Of a stretch of DNA of 64,000 bases, positions 16,702 to 24,499 are shown one piece after another; the first letter of the stretch is position 1, and every line of letters begins with the position of its first letter. The notes under the pieces were generated by a model. The model searched no databases. It saw only the letters and a list, made by a program, of their open reading frames with translations, and was not told the origin of the DNA. The stretch is from Candidatus Binatia bacterium (GTDB lineage: Bacteria > Desulfobacterota > Binatia > UBA12015). The DNA lies in contig DATCMB010000007.1 of NCBI GenBank assembly GCA_036563615.1, positions 88,499 through 152,498 of the forward strand, in the 5' to 3' direction. A program made the position numbers and the translations under genes.

Positions 16702-17656
16702 CGCTCTCCGCCCACACCATTCCGGTGATGCGGCACGGCGCGCCCGAGATGCGCAGCTCGCCGGCGACGTAGAGGACGCCCTGCCAGTCGACGGCGCCCT
16801 GCAGGTCGAGCGCGCCGCGTGCGAGGACGACGCCGTGGCCGACGAGACCCGGTGCCGCGCCCGGACGCACGACGAGCGCAGCAGGAGCGCCCGACACCCC
16901 CTGCACCGCCGCGAGCACCGACGGATCCTGCTCGGCGAGCCCGGTCGCAAGCGCGAACGCCGCGACGTCGAACGCCCGCGCGCGACGCCGCAGCGTCGCC
17001 CCGGCGAGCGTCGCGCCCGCGCCGGCCAGCGTGCTGCGCGCGAGCTCCGCGAGCTCGACGGTCGACGCGCCCACCGCGGCCTGCGCGCCGTCCCCGGGCT
17101 GCGTTGCGTCAAGCAAAATCCCGCCTGCTTCCGGCGGCAGCCCCTCGAGCGCGGCGGCGACGCTCACCGCGCCGGACGCGACGACGAGCGCCGCCGGCGC
17201 GTACGGCTCCACCTCGCGTCCGATCGTGGCGCGTACCACGCGCTGCGCGCCGCGCACCGCGGTCGCGGACGAGCGCAGGCGCACGCGCTCGTCCGCGTCC
17301 GCCGCGACCGTCACGCCGTAGCCGAACGGCGGCCCCGGGAAGAAGACGAAGCCGCCACCGCCGATCGGCAGCGGCCCGGGATCCGAGGCGTCCGACAGCC
17401 CACCGGTGCCCGCCACGAGGTCTTCGAAGCTCGTGCCCGGCGCGATCACCGCGAGCGCGTGCCAGACGCCCGCCTCGGCGCTGTACCGCGCCTGCTCGCG
17501 AGCCCGCGCGCTGCCCGCGACCCAGAGCTCGCTGCGCACGAGCCAGAGCGTCGCGCCGGTCACCGACGCGAGCAGCGCGAGCACGAGGATGCTGCCGAGC
17601 AGCGCGATGCCGCGCTGGTCACGCGCCACGCGCGTCCCGCTTCCCCGCGACGCCAC
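16589..17656 (-). CDS. PilX-like protein of the second minor-pilin set
   Basis: Protein of 355 residues starting at GTG 17656, one base after the upstream stop and 7 nt after GAGGGG. The leader and helix RDQRG|IALLGSILVLALLASVTGA and the following RAREQARYSAEAG resemble PilX_N proteins and lack Glu at +5. The large C-terminal part, rich in Ala/Gly/Val, ends in a beta-rich segment (LYVAGELRISGAPCRITG). It is the last gene of fimT-pilV-pilW-pilX set 2. Its 3' end overlaps the convergent SGNH gene by 113 nt. It is more than twice as long as the set 1 PilX and may have its own tip role. Confidence 0.72.
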   Translation of the reverse strand: MASRGSGTRVARDQRGIALLGSILVLALLASVTGATLWLVRSELWVAGSARAREQARYSAEAGVWHALAVIAPGTSFEDLVAGTGGLSDASDPGPLPIGGGGFVFFPGPPFGYGVTVAADADERVRLRSSATAVRGAQRVVRATIGREVEPYAPAALVVASGAVSVAAALEGLPPEAGGILLDATQPGDGAQAAVGASTVELAELARSTLAGAGATLAGATLRRRARAFDVAAFALATGLAEQDPSVLAAVQGVSGAPAALVVRPGAAPGLVGHGVVLARGALDLQGAVDWQGVLYVAGELRISGAPCRITGMVWAESVSFAKGCSVRFGWPEILAADSALRLPRRPTLLALDDA

Positions 17657-17657
17657 G

Positions 17658-18326
17658 TCAGCGCCCCTCGAGCCGCAGGCGCAGCGCCGCCGCCGTGCGC
17701 TGCCGCGCCTGCGCCGCAACCACGCCGACCTGCTCGTTGACGTCGAGCTCGAGCGCGACGCGGCGCACGCGATCGCGCGCCTCGGCCGTGAGCTCCGCGC
17801 CGCCAGACGGGATCTCCGCGCCCGCCTCGTCGAAGTAGCGCAGGCGAAGACCGCCCGCGGGCACGAGCGAGGCGATGCTCATCGACTGGTTGCCGAGCCA
17901 GCGCACGAAGCGACCGCCCGAGCTCGGCGAGCGGTCGAGGATGATGCGCTCGTCGCTCGCGAGGTCGACCGTGCCGTCGCCGTCGCGATCGTGCTGCAGC
18001 ACGACGCGCCCGCCGTCCGCCGCGGACAGCGCCTCGATCCCGCTGCGTCGCGGGTCGCTGCCCGCGACCTGCACGTCGCGCGCGGCGACGGTGAGCGCCC
18101 AGGCGGCTCCGCCGGTCGCGGCGAGGCTCGCCTGCAGCCGCCGCGCGACCGCGACCTGCACGCGCAGCAGCTCGATGCCCGCGCCGACGACCAGCGTCGC
18201 GAGCAGGCACCCGATCAGCAGCTCGACGACGGTGAAACCGCCCTGTCCTGCCAACGAACGCGGGACGCTCCCGCGCCGGCGCCGCGCAGCCCAACCATCC
18301 CATCTTCCCCATCTCCGCCGGCTCAC
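17658..18326 (-). CDS. PilW-like minor pilin, second set
   Basis: Protein of 222 residues. The prepilin site LAGQGG|FTVVELLIGCLLATLVVGA has Phe +1 and Glu +5. The body ends with the strand-rich segment VNEQVGVVAAQARQRTAAALRLRLEG, as in PilW/GspJ proteins. The GTG start at 18326 overlaps the upstream stop by 4 nt (GTGA), supporting the long leader of about 29 residues. It is co-translated with the pilV-like and pilX-like genes. Confidence 0.78.
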   Translation of the reverse strand: MSRRRWGRWDGWAARRRRGSVPRSLAGQGGFTVVELLIGCLLATLVVGAGIELLRVQVAVARRLQASLAATGGAAWALTVAARDVQVAGSDPRRSGIEALSAADGGRVVLQHDRDGDGTVDLASDERIILDRSPSSGGRFVRWLGNQSMSIASLVPAGGLRLRYFDEAGAEIPSGGAELTAEARDRVRRVALELDVNEQVGVVAAQARQRTAAALRLRLEGR

Positions 18327-18706
18327 GGTGCGCTCCTTCCCGGCGCCGCCGCGACCAGCGTCAGCAGCGTGAGCTGCGGATGGTCCCAGCGCGACGTCAC
18401 CTCGAGCCGCACCAGGTCGCGCGCCGGCTGATCGTCGAGCACGCGCCAGACGCGCGTCACCGCGACGCCATCGAGCACCGTCGTGTCGTTGCCGCTGCGC
18501 CGATCGGCGGGCCGCGTCGCGATCAGCTCCTCGAGCTTCTCGGACGCCGCCGCGAGCCCGGCGGCCTCGGCGTGCGCGGCGCGCTCGAGGCGAAGCATCG
18601 CGAGCGCCGCCGTGCTCGCGACGACACCCGCAGACGCGATCAGCGCGACCGCGACCAGCGCCTCGACCAGCGTGAAACCCTGCTCCCTCGCTCTCGCCTC
18701 ATTCAA
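18323..18706 (-). CDS. PilV-like minor pilin, second set
   Basis: Protein of 127 residues. Leader MNEARAREQG|FTLVEALVAVALIASAG is a textbook prepilin peptidase site. Its start overlaps the upstream fimT-like gene by 8 nt and its stop overlaps the next gene by 4 nt, so the four genes of this set form one tightly coupled operon. Confidence 0.82.
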   Translation of the reverse strand: MNEARAREQGFTLVEALVAVALIASAGVVASTAALAMLRLERAAHAEAAGLAAASEKLEELIATRPADRRSGNDTTVLDGVAVTRVWRVLDDQPARDLVRLEVTSRWDHPQLTLLTLVAAAPGRSAP

Positions 18707-19235
18707 CGGTGATCCTCCCGCGCTGGTTGACGATCACGCGACGGCGCTGGTCGCCGGCGCCGAGCGTGAACGTCGCGTTGTCGGCGAGGCCAGAGGGGAA
18801 GAAGCGGACGTCGCCGCCCGAGGTGGCGTCGGCGACGAAGGTGTCGGGCGGCAGCTCCTCGGGCGGCGCGTCGAGCGACTCGTCGAGCGGCGACAGGACG
18901 AAGCGGCGTGGGCCGTCGAGACGCAGGAGCCAGGTGCGTCCCTCGGTCAACGCCGCCGTCCGACCGCGCGCCATCGCCGCCGCGAGACGCAGCGTCGCCG
19001 CGCGCAGCTCGGCGGCCTCGCGGTAGCTCGCGAGGCTCGGCCAGGCGACGCCGAGGACGACGCCGACGAGTGCCACCGCGACGACGGTCTCGATCAGGCT
19101 CGCGCCACGCTCGCCCAGCGCCGACGCTCTCGCCGCGGACAGCAGCGTGAAGCCGCCGCCGAGAGCTCTCCGCGCGCCGCTCCGCCGGCACGCGCGCCGG
19201 CTCGCGCCCCACCCTTCCTCACGACACGTTCCCAT
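18699..19235 (-). CDS. FimT/GspH-like minor pilin, second set
   Basis: Protein of 178 residues from ATG 19235 (GGAG 5 nt upstream). The prepilin-like site is GERG|ASLIETVVAVALVGVV, with Ala at +1 and Glu at +5. The leader of about 44 residues is unusually long, so an internal start is possible, but no better ribosome site is seen. The body (RTAALTEGRTWLLRLDGPRRFVLSPLD) matches GspH/FimT beta-sheet domains. It lies 98 nt after pilD and is probably processed by it. Confidence 0.75.
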   Translation of the reverse strand: MGTCREEGWGASRRACRRSGARRALGGGFTLLSAARASALGERGASLIETVVAVALVGVVLGVAWPSLASYREAAELRAATLRLAAAMARGRTAALTEGRTWLLRLDGPRRFVLSPLDESLDAPPEELPPDTFVADATSGGDVRFFPSGLADNATFTLGAGDQRRRVIVNQRGRITVE

Positions 19236-19333
19236 GCCCGCTCCACGACCGCGCTCAGGCGGCCATCGAACGAGGGCGAGGGGGAGAACGTGCCTCTAGC
19301 CGATCGCGGATCCTCGGCGCAAGGGGTCGCGCG

Positions 19334-20107
19334 TCAAACCAGAGTATTCATGTACCAGGCGACAATCCGGTCGCCCCAGAGCAGCGTGATCAGCGCGCCC
19401 AGCGAGAGGAACGGGCCGAACGGGATCGCCAGCCGCCGATCGCCGCCGCGCGCGAGCATCAACGCCGTCCCGATCACCGAGCCGAGCAGCGACGCGACCA
19501 GCAGCGTGACCAGCACGCCCTGCCAGCCGAGGAAGGCGCCGATCATCGCGAGCAGCTTGATGTCGCCGCCGCCCATGCCTTCGCGGCCGGTCGCGAGCTC
19601 GTAGACCCAGGCGACGAGCCACAGGACGCCGCCGCCGATCAGCACCCCGAGCGCCCAGGCCTGCACCGCCGACCAGCGCACCTCCGCCGGCGCGACCAGC
19701 GCGAGCAGCAGACCGACCGCGATCCCGGGCAGCGTCACGCGGTCGGGGATGATGCGGTGGTCGAGGTCGATGTAGGTCACGACCAGCAGGCTGCACACGA
19801 AGTAGAACGCGAACGCGAGCCCGAGCCCCCAGCCGAACTCGAGCGACAGGACCAGCAGCAGCACGCCGGTCAGCGCCTCGACGATCGGGTAGCGGATCGA
19901 GAACTTCTCCCCGCACGCGCGGCAGCGCCCGCGCAGCAGGAACCAGCTCAGCACGGGGATGTTGTCGTACCAGGGGATGGTCCGCCCGCAGCTCGTGCAG
20001 TGCGAGCGCGGCGCCACCACCGACTGCCGCAGCGGCAACCGATGGATGACGACGTTGAGAAAGCTTCCGGTCGCCGCTCCGAGGGCGAGCGCCATTGCGC
20101 CCATCAT
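19334..20107 (-). CDS. pilD: Prepilin peptidase / N-methyltransferase
   Basis: Protein of 257 residues. GAATGSFLNVVIHRLP begins the fold, followed by the four-Cys zinc segment (CTSCG and CRACGE, about residues 37-67). Two aspartates follow in the membrane domain, DLDHRIIPDRVTLPG and GGGDIKLLAMIG, which are the GxGD-protease catalytic sites. It cleaves prepilin leaders after Gly and methylates the new N-terminus in the inner membrane. The ATG at 20107 follows GGGGAGAGG. It lies 34 nt after the TMTC-like gene and 98 nt before the second minor-pilin set. Confidence 0.96.
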   Translation of the reverse strand: MMGAMALALGAATGSFLNVVIHRLPLRQSVVAPRSHCTSCGRTIPWYDNIPVLSWFLLRGRCRACGEKFSIRYPIVEALTGVLLLVLSLEFGWGLGLAFAFYFVCSLLVVTYIDLDHRIIPDRVTLPGIAVGLLLALVAPAEVRWSAVQAWALGVLIGGGVLWLVAWVYELATGREGMGGGDIKLLAMIGAFLGWQGVLVTLLVASLLGSVIGTALMLARGGDRRLAIPFGPFLSLGALITLLWGDRIVAWYMNTLV

Positions 20108-20141
20108 CAGGTCCTCTCCCCGCACCTTGTGCCGCAGAATG

Positions 20142-21953
20142 TCATGCGCCCCCCGAGCCGGCCAAGGCGACGGTGCGACGCGCGTCGTCGCCGCCCGCGC
20201 CGCTACGGCCGCCCGCGCCCGCGAGCCTGCGGTCGAGCTCGGCGCTCAGCGCCAAGAGCTCCGCGTGCCGCGGCGAGAGCGCCATCAGCTCGTCGCGCAG
20301 CGGCGCCGCCTGCGCGAGGTTGTCGCGCGCGAGCAGCGCCGCGAGGATGCCGAGCTTCGCATCGAAGCTCTTGTTGTCCGAGTTCAGCGCGCGCACGAAG
20401 AGACGCGCCGCCTCGTCGATCTCGCCGTCGGCAAAGCGCATCCGGCCGAGCAGCACGAGGCTCGGAGGATGCCCCGGGTCGAGCTCGATCGCCTTCTCGA
20501 GCCAGACGCGCGCCGCGTCCGGACGGCCCTCCTTCAGCTCGACGAGACCGAGCCCGTACGCCGCCATCATGTGGCGCGGATACGCGTCGAGCGCGGCGTG
20601 GAACAGCGCGCGCGCCTCGTCGTGCGCGCCGCGATCGAGCAGCACCTTGCCGTACGCCGCTTGCACCTTGGCGCTCGGCGACGTCCGCATCTCGTACGCG
20701 AGCAGCGTCGCGTCGTCGTGCCAGACCCGGTTGTAGGACAGCGTCAGCACGGCGTAGGCCGCGAGCAGCGCGACGCTTCCGCCGATGCGCACGACCCGGC
20801 CCGCGTGCTCGACGAGCAGCCACGCGACGAGCGCACACACCGCGACGCTCGGCACGTACGCGAGGCGCTCGGCGAACCCCGCGCCGATCGGCAGCAGCAC
20901 GTTCGACGTGATCGCGAACGTGCCGAAGAACCAGAGCCCGACGAACGCGAGGCGCAGCGAGCCGCGCGCGATGCCGACGACCGTCGCGACCGCGAGCGCC
21001 GCGCAGAGCGCGAGCCAGAGCAGCGGCGCCGGCGCCCCGACGCCGTCGAACAGCCCGGGCGTGCCGAAGCTGTAGTCGGCGCTGAGCCGCCAGGGGAAGA
21101 CGCACATCGCGAGGTAGCGACCGAGCAGCGCGAGCGCGTGCGCGACGCGCGACGGCGCGTCGCGCGCGATGAGCGGGTTGTCGATCGGCGCGATCACGGC
21201 GCGCGACAGCACGTCACCGCCGAGCACCGCGTGGCGGACGACGAAGAAGCACAGCGCACCGACGGCGAGCGCCGCGAGCGGGGCCGCGCTGCCGCGCGCG
21301 ACGCGACGCCAGCGCTCGCCGAGCGCAACGCCCGACGCACCGGCGACCTCGGCCCGCGCCGCCACCAGCAGCGGCACCGCGACCGCGATCGTCAGCGCGC
21401 TCTCCTTCGCGAGCAGCGCCGCGAAGAGCGCCGCCGCGCCGAGCACCAGCCGCGCGACCGGCAACCGTCCGTCCGCGCGCTCCGTGCGCGGCACGACGAG
21501 CAGCGCCGCGCCGATGCCGAGCAACGCCGCGAGCAGCTCCGTCCGGTTCGCGACGCTCGCCACCGCCTCGACGTGGATCGGGTGCAGCGCGAAGAGCAGC
21601 GCGCCGAGCAGCGCGACCGGTCGAGCAAAGAATCGCGCGAGCAGCAGCAGGACGAGCACCGAGACGCCGGCGTGCAGCAGCGCGCTCGTCAGGTGGTAGA
21701 GCCACGGCTCCGGACCGACGAGCGCCCAGGTGAGCGCGTAGGTCAGCGTCGGCAGCGGACGGTAGACGTAGCCCGGCCACGTCGACTGCGAGAACACCGC
21801 CGGCAGGTGCGCCAGGCTGCGGACGTAGAGGTTCTGCTCGACCTGGATCGCGTCGTCGAACGGAAACCCGTTCCAGAGCGTGTTGACGTAGATCAGCAGG
21901 CCGGCGGCGAACACCGTCAGCGCCGCGACACGGAGGCTCGCGCGCTCGCTCAC
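20142..21953 (-). CDS. TMTC-like polytopic membrane protein with C-terminal TPR repeats (GT-C fold)
   Basis: Protein of 603 residues. The N-terminal about 400 residues hold around ten hydrophobic helices. An extracytoplasmic acidic pair occurs in the first loop (WNGFPFDDAIQVEQN, about residues 27-41), as in TMTC and other GT-C glycosyltransferases that use lipid-linked sugars. The last about 180 residues form TPR repeats (MMAAYGLGLVELKEGRPDAARVWLEKAIELDPGHP). TMTC proteins O-mannosylate secreted proteins in animals; bacterial homologs are mostly uncharacterised. It lies 10 nt after the PAP2-like gene and 34 nt before pilD, so transfer of sugar to pilins is an attractive but unproven role. Confidence 0.75.
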   Translation of the reverse strand: MSERASLRVAALTVFAAGLLIYVNTLWNGFPFDDAIQVEQNLYVRSLAHLPAVFSQSTWPGYVYRPLPTLTYALTWALVGPEPWLYHLTSALLHAGVSVLVLLLLARFFARPVALLGALLFALHPIHVEAVASVANRTELLAALLGIGAALLVVPRTERADGRLPVARLVLGAAALFAALLAKESALTIAVAVPLLVAARAEVAGASGVALGERWRRVARGSAAPLAALAVGALCFFVVRHAVLGGDVLSRAVIAPIDNPLIARDAPSRVAHALALLGRYLAMCVFPWRLSADYSFGTPGLFDGVGAPAPLLWLALCAALAVATVVGIARGSLRLAFVGLWFFGTFAITSNVLLPIGAGFAERLAYVPSVAVCALVAWLLVEHAGRVVRIGGSVALLAAYAVLTLSYNRVWHDDATLLAYEMRTSPSAKVQAAYGKVLLDRGAHDEARALFHAALDAYPRHMMAAYGLGLVELKEGRPDAARVWLEKAIELDPGHPPSLVLLGRMRFADGEIDEAARLFVRALNSDNKSFDAKLGILAALLARDNLAQAAPLRDELMALSPRHAELLALSAELDRRLAGAGGRSGAGGDDARRTVALAGSGGA

Positions 21954-21963
21954 CTGCGCTCCG

Positions 21964-23028
21964 TCACGCGACCGCCGAGCGTCGCGGCAGCGTGCGCTCG
22001 ACGACGTCGCGGTCCGGGCGCTGCAGCGGCACGGCGAGGGACGCGAGCCCCCAGGCGAGCACGGCGAGCAGCACGCCGGCGTAGCCAGCGACCGCGTAGT
22101 GCCAGCCGAGCGCGAGCGACGCGGCGAGCGAGAGCGCCGCGAGCAGCCACAGCGCGAACGAGAGGGCGGGAATCCGCACCGCCGCGATCGCGAACAGCGC
22201 GAGCTGGGCGACCTGCAGGTTCGGCAGCGCGGCGATGCCCTGATCGAGGCCGAACGCGTAGCGGCCCGGGTCCGTGCGGAAGAGCGCGTAGGCCTCGAGC
22301 AGGACCTGCTGCAGGTGCTGCGTGTGCAGCGCCTGGTCGAGCCAGACGAAGCGGCTGCTGCGGTAGAGCGCGGGACCGAGCGTCGGCCACGCGACCGCCA
22401 GCACCAAGCCGAGGATCGATACCAGGGAATAGGCGAAGAAGAAGCGCCCCCGCACCGGACGCAGCCGCGCCGAGATCAGGAAGAGCACCGGCACGACGAG
22501 CGAGGCTCCGTCAAGCATAGCGTACGCTTCGTCGAGCCACGGCAGGAGCCCGTGCTCCGCCGCGTACTCGGTCGCCACCACCGCCGGCTCGAAGCCGCCG
22601 TGCAGCCACGCGTCGAGACGCCAGAGCGGCGAGTCGTGGAGCCGCTCGTTGATCGCCGGCAGGTACTGGAGCAGGTTCGAGGACACCGCGAGCGTCGCGT
22701 GCACGACGACCAGCGCCGCAACGAGCTCGAGGAAGAACACCGGCGAGAACAGCAACGTCCGGCAGCGCTGCCAGAACGCTCCCTGTCGACCGCCCGCGGC
22801 CACCAGCCACCCGAGCGTCAGCGGCACGTAGGCGACGAACATCATGAAGTTCGCCTGCTGCATCAGCTCCGAGAGCGGCCAGTGCAGGTGCAGCCCGAGC
22901 GCCGCCGTGACGACGTAGCCCGCCGCGACGTAGACCGCCGTGAGCGCCACGCAGCGCGCCGCCCAGCCCGTGAGTGCACGCTCGAGCGCCACGCGGAAGG
23001 CTCGCCAGGGCGGCCTGCGCGTACGCAT
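21964..23028 (-). CDS. PAP2-superfamily-like (inositolphosphotransferase-type) membrane protein with altered catalytic motifs
   Basis: Protein of 354 residues with about eight membrane helices, starting at ATG 23028 after GGAGGAG. The C-terminal half has the layout of PAP2/Aur1-like phosphatases or phosphotransferases. However, the expected PSLH block reads LPNLQVA (His replaced by Gln), and the HYxxDxxAG block reads WHYAVAGYAG (Asp replaced by Ala). If the alignment is right it may be catalytically dead or use different residues. It is 22 nt after one GT-C-like gene and 10 nt before the TMTC-like gene. Alternative: a separate family that only resembles PAP2. Confidence 0.6.
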   Translation of the reverse strand: MRTRRPPWRAFRVALERALTGWAARCVALTAVYVAAGYVVTAALGLHLHWPLSELMQQANFMMFVAYVPLTLGWLVAAGGRQGAFWQRCRTLLFSPVFFLELVAALVVVHATLAVSSNLLQYLPAINERLHDSPLWRLDAWLHGGFEPAVVATEYAAEHGLLPWLDEAYAMLDGASLVVPVLFLISARLRPVRGRFFFAYSLVSILGLVLAVAWPTLGPALYRSSRFVWLDQALHTQHLQQVLLEAYALFRTDPGRYAFGLDQGIAALPNLQVAQLALFAIAAVRIPALSFALWLLAALSLAASLALGWHYAVAGYAGVLLAVLAWGLASLAVPLQRPDRDVVERTLPRRSAVA

Positions 23029-23050
23029 CGCGCGCTCCTCCAGGCCGAGA

Positions 23051-24499
23051 CTAGCCGTTGCCCGTCCGGACGAGAGCTCCGGACTCATCCCCCACCTCCA
23101 CGACGAACCCTTCCCGCACGAGGTTCGCCACCGCCTGCCGCGCCCGCTCCGTGGTCGGAGCGTCCGGGATGAAGAGGACGCACGTCGGCGCCGCGCAGCC
23201 GCGACCCTCCGCCCAATCCTCGACGGCGCAGAGCTGTCCGCGCTTGAGCTTGTCCGGCGCGTGCCACGCGGCGAGCGGCAGATAGGCGAGCGGCACGAGC
23301 GCCGCTCCGTCGCACGCCGCGTCGTGCGCGATCGCCTCCACCGCCTGTCCCGCGAGCGCAGCATGCGTCTCGAACGGACGCAGCATCAGCGTCGCGCGCC
23401 AGCGGTGGTCCTCCATGCGGTCGACGAGCAGCGCCGCGACCAGCGCCACCATTGCAGCGACGCGCAGCGGGCGCGCGACCGGCAGACGCTCCGCCGCCCA
23501 GGCGACCGCCCCCGCTGCGACCAGCGACGCGCACAGCGCGAGCGGCCAGAAAAACCGCGTGAACATCACCATCGGGTGCAGCGCCGCGAGCCCGAGGTAG
23601 GCGAGCGCGAGCAGCAGCGGCACCGCGACCAGCGCCAGCGTCGCCGCGCGACCCTCCGCGCGCTGACGCACCACGAGCAGCGCCCACGCCGCGAGCCCGA
23701 GCACGACGAGCGGCCACGTGTGCGCGAACAGGGTGCCGCCGAACCATTGCTTGACGATGAGATCGACCGTCTCGCCGAGCCCCAGCACGCGCGCCTGCGC
23801 GACGCGGACGAACAGCTCGTGCTCGTCGGGCAGCGTCGGACGCACGAGGCCCATCCACACGGGACGTCCGGCGAGCGCGGCGTCGAGGCACGACGCCGCG
23901 GGCAGCGCGAGCAGCGGCAGCAGCATCGCGAGGACGCGGCGACGCGGGCTCGCGAACGTCGCGAGCGGCAGCACGAGCACGCACGCGATCGCGAGCGGCT
24001 TGCCGAGCGCCGCGAGCAGGATCGCGACCCCCGCCCACACCACCGCGCGACGCTGCAGCGCGAGCACCGCGCCGAGCAGCGCGACCCCCACGATCAGGTC
24101 GGCGCTCGAGCGCAGCGTCAGCACGCCGCGCATCGGGTCGACGACGTAGAGCAGCGTCGCGATCCAGGCCGCGACGACGCCGAACGCGCGGCGCACCACC
24201 AGATGAGCGAACGCGCCGCCCGCGGCGGCGATCAGCACGCTCACGGCGAACGCGAGGCGCGGATCACCGAGCGGCCCGAAGAGCAGCACCGGGAGCGGCT
24301 TCGGCACCGTGTAGCCGAACGGCTGCGGCGCACCGGCGACCAGATCACGCCAGTACGCGAGGTACGACAGCAGGTCGGCGTCGAGGTAGGCCGACGGATA
24401 GCGCTGCGCGAGCCAGAGCGTCTGCACGACGACCGCGGCGGCGGCAAGCAGCGCCCCCGCCCGCGTCGACGTGACCGCTCGCGCCAGCCGCTCGCTCAT
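23051..24499 (-). CDS. GT-C-like polytopic membrane protein
   Basis: Protein of 482 residues with about ten hydrophobic segments and a soluble C-terminal part containing several Cys. The first periplasmic loop carries SAYLDADLLSYLAYWRDLVAG with acidic residues placed as in GT-C glycosyltransferases. It resembles the protein at 39568-41073 (shared ...LLFGPL/LLGPL and repeated LAALGKP/ATAVKAP segments), so the two are probably paralogs. Its ATG overlaps the stop of the upstream gene by 4 nt. Function is inferred only as a lipid-sugar-dependent transferase. Confidence 0.6.
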   Translation of the reverse strand: MSERLARAVTSTRAGALLAAAAVVVQTLWLAQRYPSAYLDADLLSYLAYWRDLVAGAPQPFGYTVPKPLPVLLFGPLGDPRLAFAVSVLIAAAGGAFAHLVVRRAFGVVAAWIATLLYVVDPMRGVLTLRSSADLIVGVALLGAVLALQRRAVVWAGVAILLAALGKPLAIACVLVLPLATFASPRRRVLAMLLPLLALPAASCLDAALAGRPVWMGLVRPTLPDEHELFVRVAQARVLGLGETVDLIVKQWFGGTLFAHTWPLVVLGLAAWALLVVRQRAEGRAATLALVAVPLLLALAYLGLAALHPMVMFTRFFWPLALCASLVAAGAVAWAAERLPVARPLRVAAMVALVAALLVDRMEDHRWRATLMLRPFETHAALAGQAVEAIAHDAACDGAALVPLAYLPLAAWHAPDKLKRGQLCAVEDWAEGRGCAAPTCVLFIPDAPTTERARQAVANLVREGFVVEVGDESGALVRTGNG

